A DNA stretch of 64,000 nucleotides, from contig JAFUWG010000010.1 of the NCBI GenBank assembly GCA_017483605.1, positions 1 through 64,000 on the forward strand. Reading direction: 5' to 3'. A program made the translations under genes and the position numbers. This document shows positions 61,743 to 64,000 of this stretch, piece by piece; position 1 is the stretch's first letter; each line of letters opens with the position of its first letter. A model generated the notes under the pieces. The model saw only the letters and a list, made by a program, of their open reading frames with translations. It made no database searches and had not been told where the DNA came from. The DNA comes from Bacteroidaceae bacterium (GTDB lineage Bacteria > Bacteroidota > Bacteroidia > Bacteroidales > Bacteroidaceae).

Positions 61743-63121
61743 AACAACATCTTTTCATCATAGCCGCTCTCTGCTCCCTCTTGAGCAGTTGTGGCATCTA
61801 TTCCTCCTATCAAGCAAAGACGGACAGCGATGTTCGTCCCGACCTGTACGGGAGTGTGGAATTGGGCGACAGTGCCTCCAGTTTGGGCAATGTGCAGTGG
61901 CGTGAACTCTTCACCGACCCACAACTGCAAGCCCTCATCGACACCTGCCTTGCCCACAACGTGGATATGCGTACCGCCCACCTCCACATCGACGAAGCCA
62001 ATGCAGGGCTCACGGCAGCCAAACTGAGTTATCTGCCCAGCCTTGCTTTCACGCCCAACGGTGTCCTGACCAAGTACGGCTTGGATGGTGCCACCACCGG
62101 CAAGGTTTACACCCTGCCTCTCACCGCCCAATGGCAAGTAGATATCTTCGGGCAACTCCGCAACCAACACATGGAGCAGAAAGCCACTCGCGACATGCTC
62201 ATCGACGTGGAACAAGCCGTGAAGACAGGATTGATTGGCGGCGTGGCAAATGTCTATTACACCCTTGCCATGCTCGACGAACAAATCCGCATTGCTCAAG
62301 AGACGGAGCAAACATGGCAGCAGTCGGTCAAGACGATGAAAGCCCTGATGAACGCAGGAATGGCGAACCAAGCCGCCGTGAGTCAGATGGAAGCCGCATG
62401 GTATGGGGTGCAGTCGCAGGTGCTCTCGCTGCAACAGAGCCGCAACGAGGTGTGCAACGCCCTGTCCCTCTTGCTCAATGAACCTGCAGGCAGCCGCACA
62501 TCGCTCCATCCGACACTCGACAGTTTCCATGCACCTGCTGTGCTCAACGTGGGCATTCCTTGCCAACTGCTCCACAACCGACCTGACGTGCGAGCCGCCG
62601 AGAATCAACTGCGTGCCGCTTGCTATGCCGACAAGGCAGCCACCAGTGCCTTCTTCCCTCAACTCAACCTGACAGGCACCTTCGGATGGACGAACACGAC
62701 AGGTTCTGCCATCATCAACCCTGCCTTCACCATCGCCCAGTTGGTCGGCTCACTCGTCCAACCTATCTTTGCCAAAGGTGGACTTCGGGCACAAAAGATT
62801 GCCGCCAAGGACGAACTGGAAATTGCCTCGATGAACTTCGAGCACAAACTCCTCGAAGCCGGCACCGAAGTGAACAATCACCTGGATGCCTGCCAGAAGG
62901 CTCGGCAAAACATCGACCTCTACCAACAGCAGGTCGATGCCCTCCAGAAAGCCTATCGAGCCACCCTACTGACCATGCAGCACGGCAACACCACCTACCT
63001 TGAGGTGCTCACCGCCCAACAGTCGCTCCTTGGGGCACAACTCGGACAGGTTGCCAACCGCTTCACCGAGATTCAATCTGTCATCGACCTCTACACCGCC
63101 TTGGGTGGAGGACGGGAATAA
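61739..63121 (+). CDS. Outer-membrane efflux lipoprotein (TolC/OprM type)
   Basis: Trimeric outer-membrane channel of the efflux system, 460 aa, with a lipobox (LLSSC) and two internal OEP repeats. RPDVRAAENQLRAACYADKA and LVQPIFAKGGL are conserved NodT-family segments. It completes the three-gene pump. Confidence 0.93.
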   Translation: MKQHLFIIAALCSLLSSCGIYSSYQAKTDSDVRPDLYGSVELGDSASSLGNVQWRELFTDPQLQALIDTCLAHNVDMRTAHLHIDEANAGLTAAKLSYLPSLAFTPNGVLTKYGLDGATTGKVYTLPLTAQWQVDIFGQLRNQHMEQKATRDMLIDVEQAVKTGLIGGVANVYYTLAMLDEQIRIAQETEQTWQQSVKTMKALMNAGMANQAAVSQMEAAWYGVQSQVLSLQQSRNEVCNALSLLLNEPAGSRTSLHPTLDSFHAPAVLNVGIPCQLLHNRPDVRAAENQLRAACYADKAATSAFFPQLNLTGTFGWTNTTGSAIINPAFTIAQLVGSLVQPIFAKGGLRAQKIAAKDELEIASMNFEHKLLEAGTEVNNHLDACQKARQNIDLYQQQVDALQKAYRATLLTMQHGNTTYLEVLTAQQSLLGAQLGQVANRFTEIQSVIDLYTALGGGRE

Positions 63122-63145
63122 CGCTTCGGACAAGCAACAAAAAAG

Positions 63146-63181
63146 AAGAAGGCTCAACTCTCGACGGGGTTGAGCCTTCTT
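63146..63181. terminator. Bidirectional terminator after the efflux operon
   Basis: AAGAAGGCTCAAC (63146-63158) pairs perfectly with GTTGAGCCTTCTT (63169-63181), with A-runs before and T after. It separates convergent genes. Confidence 0.85.
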
Positions 63182-63199
63182 TGTGTGACAGGGGCATGT

Positions 63200-63913
63200 T
63201 CAGAACGAAATGCCTGCTGTGAAATAAATCTTCTGTGTGCTCGGATTGGCAATGACACTTCCGAAGAGCGGCACAGAAAAGGTTGGCGTAATCTTGATTT
63301 CCTTGCTCGTTCCGATACCGATGTTGGTAACGGCAAAATGGTGGGCATCCTCGTAGAAATCGGTAGCGTATGGCACTGCACCGAGCGTAAAATCCCAATC
63401 GAGGCCACCCAACTTGAAGGGCACACCTATCTCCACATAGGAAGAATAAGCACGGTCGCCCGACTTGTTCACACCGTCAGCACCCGCAAAGTTGGTGTAC
63501 CAATTGAGGGAGAGCACATCGAAATCGTAGCCGATGTTCGCCTCGAACGTGTGTGCTGTGCGGTGGGCATCGTAGAGGAAATACCGCGAAGGGCAGTTGT
63601 CGTAGCCATTCACGCAGAAATAGTCAGTGACACCAATGGTGAAACCGCCTGTGGAGTATGCCAGCGTGAGGTCAAACTCTTTGGTGTCGTCGCGGTCAAC
63701 GATGCCGTAAGACCCCCACCCTGTCAGGCTCAAGCCTTTCCACGAAACACCCAACGAGGGCTGAATGGCTGCCGCACCAAGGTCTTGACCTCGCCAAATG
63801 TAGTTGGCCACGAGGTCGGCTCCAATGGTCGCTTCTACCTTGTCTTGAGCATCCGCCCCAAGAGGGAATGCCATTGCAGCACACACGGCTGCCACCTTGA
63901 GCATGGTGTTCAT
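63200..63913 (-). CDS. TorF family putative porin
   Basis: A 237-aa outer-membrane beta-barrel protein with signal peptide ending GADAQ, ATIGADLVANYIWRGQDLG at the barrel start (the TorF/Gcw_chp family signature) and a terminal Phe. Alternating aromatic strands continue throughout. The start at 63913 (MNTMLKVAAVC) lies 12 nt after the upstream gene's stop, so the two are probably cotranscribed. In Bacteroidales, relatives often sit with nitrogen-assimilation genes (recollection). Confidence 0.78.
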   Translation of the reverse strand: MNTMLKVAAVCAAMAFPLGADAQDKVEATIGADLVANYIWRGQDLGAAAIQPSLGVSWKGLSLTGWGSYGIVDRDDTKEFDLTLAYSTGGFTIGVTDYFCVNGYDNCPSRYFLYDAHRTAHTFEANIGYDFDVLSLNWYTNFAGADGVNKSGDRAYSSYVEIGVPFKLGGLDWDFTLGAVPYATDFYEDAHHFAVTNIGIGTSKEIKITPTFSVPLFGSVIANPSTQKIYFTAGISF

Positions 63914-63925
63914 CAACGCTTCGCC

Positions 63926-64000
63926 TTAGAACAACTTGTTAGGATAAACGCCGTCGGCAACGAGTTTGGCAATGCGTTCAACAGTAGCCTCACGGTCGGC
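63926..64000 (-). CDS. C-terminal end of an unidentified gene
   Basis: The last 24 codons of a gene entering from the right read DREATVERIAKLVADGVY and end PNKLF before the stop at 63926. Too short to identify. Confidence 0.6.
   Translation of the reverse strand, partial: ADREATVERIAKLVADGVYPNKLF

Noticed and set aside
1-64000. tRNA, rRNA, phage or conjugative genes
   Set aside because: I looked for them on both strands and found no supporting sequence.

Overview
The window looks like a piece of chromosome from a member of the Bacteroidales, probably Prevotellaceae-like (inference). The signs are repeated TAnnTTTG -7 promoter elements, few Shine-Dalgarno sites, many lipoproteins, DUF4252, DUF4369, DUF4861 and DUF4923 family proteins, a Rho factor with a long disordered insertion, and an rSAM/lipoprotein pair. 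I see no rRNA, tRNA, CRISPR array, insertion sequence or prophage.

Layout. 1-9.3 kb: dipeptidyl peptidase IV with a TlpA-like lipoprotein, an exported pullulanase, a MATE exporter overlapping a DUF3737 gene, and a PatB/MalY C-S lyase. 9.4-14 kb: an accessory zone with an antitoxin beside a toxin relic, AT-rich small secreted proteins, a gene-free array of about thirty 23-bp units, and a retropepsin-like protease cassette between two 69-bp direct repeats. 14-22 kb: pnp, a thioredoxin-fold lipoprotein without cysteines, an acyl-activating/ACP/acyltransferase fusion, a mannose-1-phosphate guanylyltransferase and an HMA protein. 22.3-31.5 kb: an ABC ATPase, M6 protease, CbiK-like protein and CobS in one tight run into an ABC-F gene, then engB and rho. 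31.6-40.3 kb: asnS, a pseudouridine synthase with an RGG/Tyr-rich tail, purB, a DivIC/FtsB-like protein and secreted DUF proteins.

40.3-44.1 kb is a one-direction defence-like island: HigB-HigA toxin-antitoxin, a broken gene, an unknown 129-aa protein, an HNH nuclease, an HpaII-like restriction protein and a RhuM pseudogene. 44.5-47.4 kb is an ECF sigma/anti-sigma/DUF4252 operon. 49-50.8 kb is a radical SAM enzyme with two small lipoproteins carrying YG-x-P motifs. 50.8-57.1 kb holds an HU-type protein, secreted proteins, a membrane protein with its wHTH regulator, and rfbA. 57.3-63.1 kb is a complete RND efflux operon. The right edge has a TorF-like outer-membrane protein and the end of another gene.

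The most unusual signal is in the spaces between genes. At least six unrelated sequence families there are built to the same plan: 15-bp, often palindromic units repeated at exactly 23 bp (15-bp unit plus 8-bp spacer), with a related 21-bp array upstream of the HU gene. Every convergent gene pair is separated by an inverted-repeat structure. Other leads are the HNH/HpaII-like operon with no methyltransferase, a CbiK homologue that has lost all three metal-site residues (H, E, H to N, D, Q), and the rSAM/lipoprotein operon.
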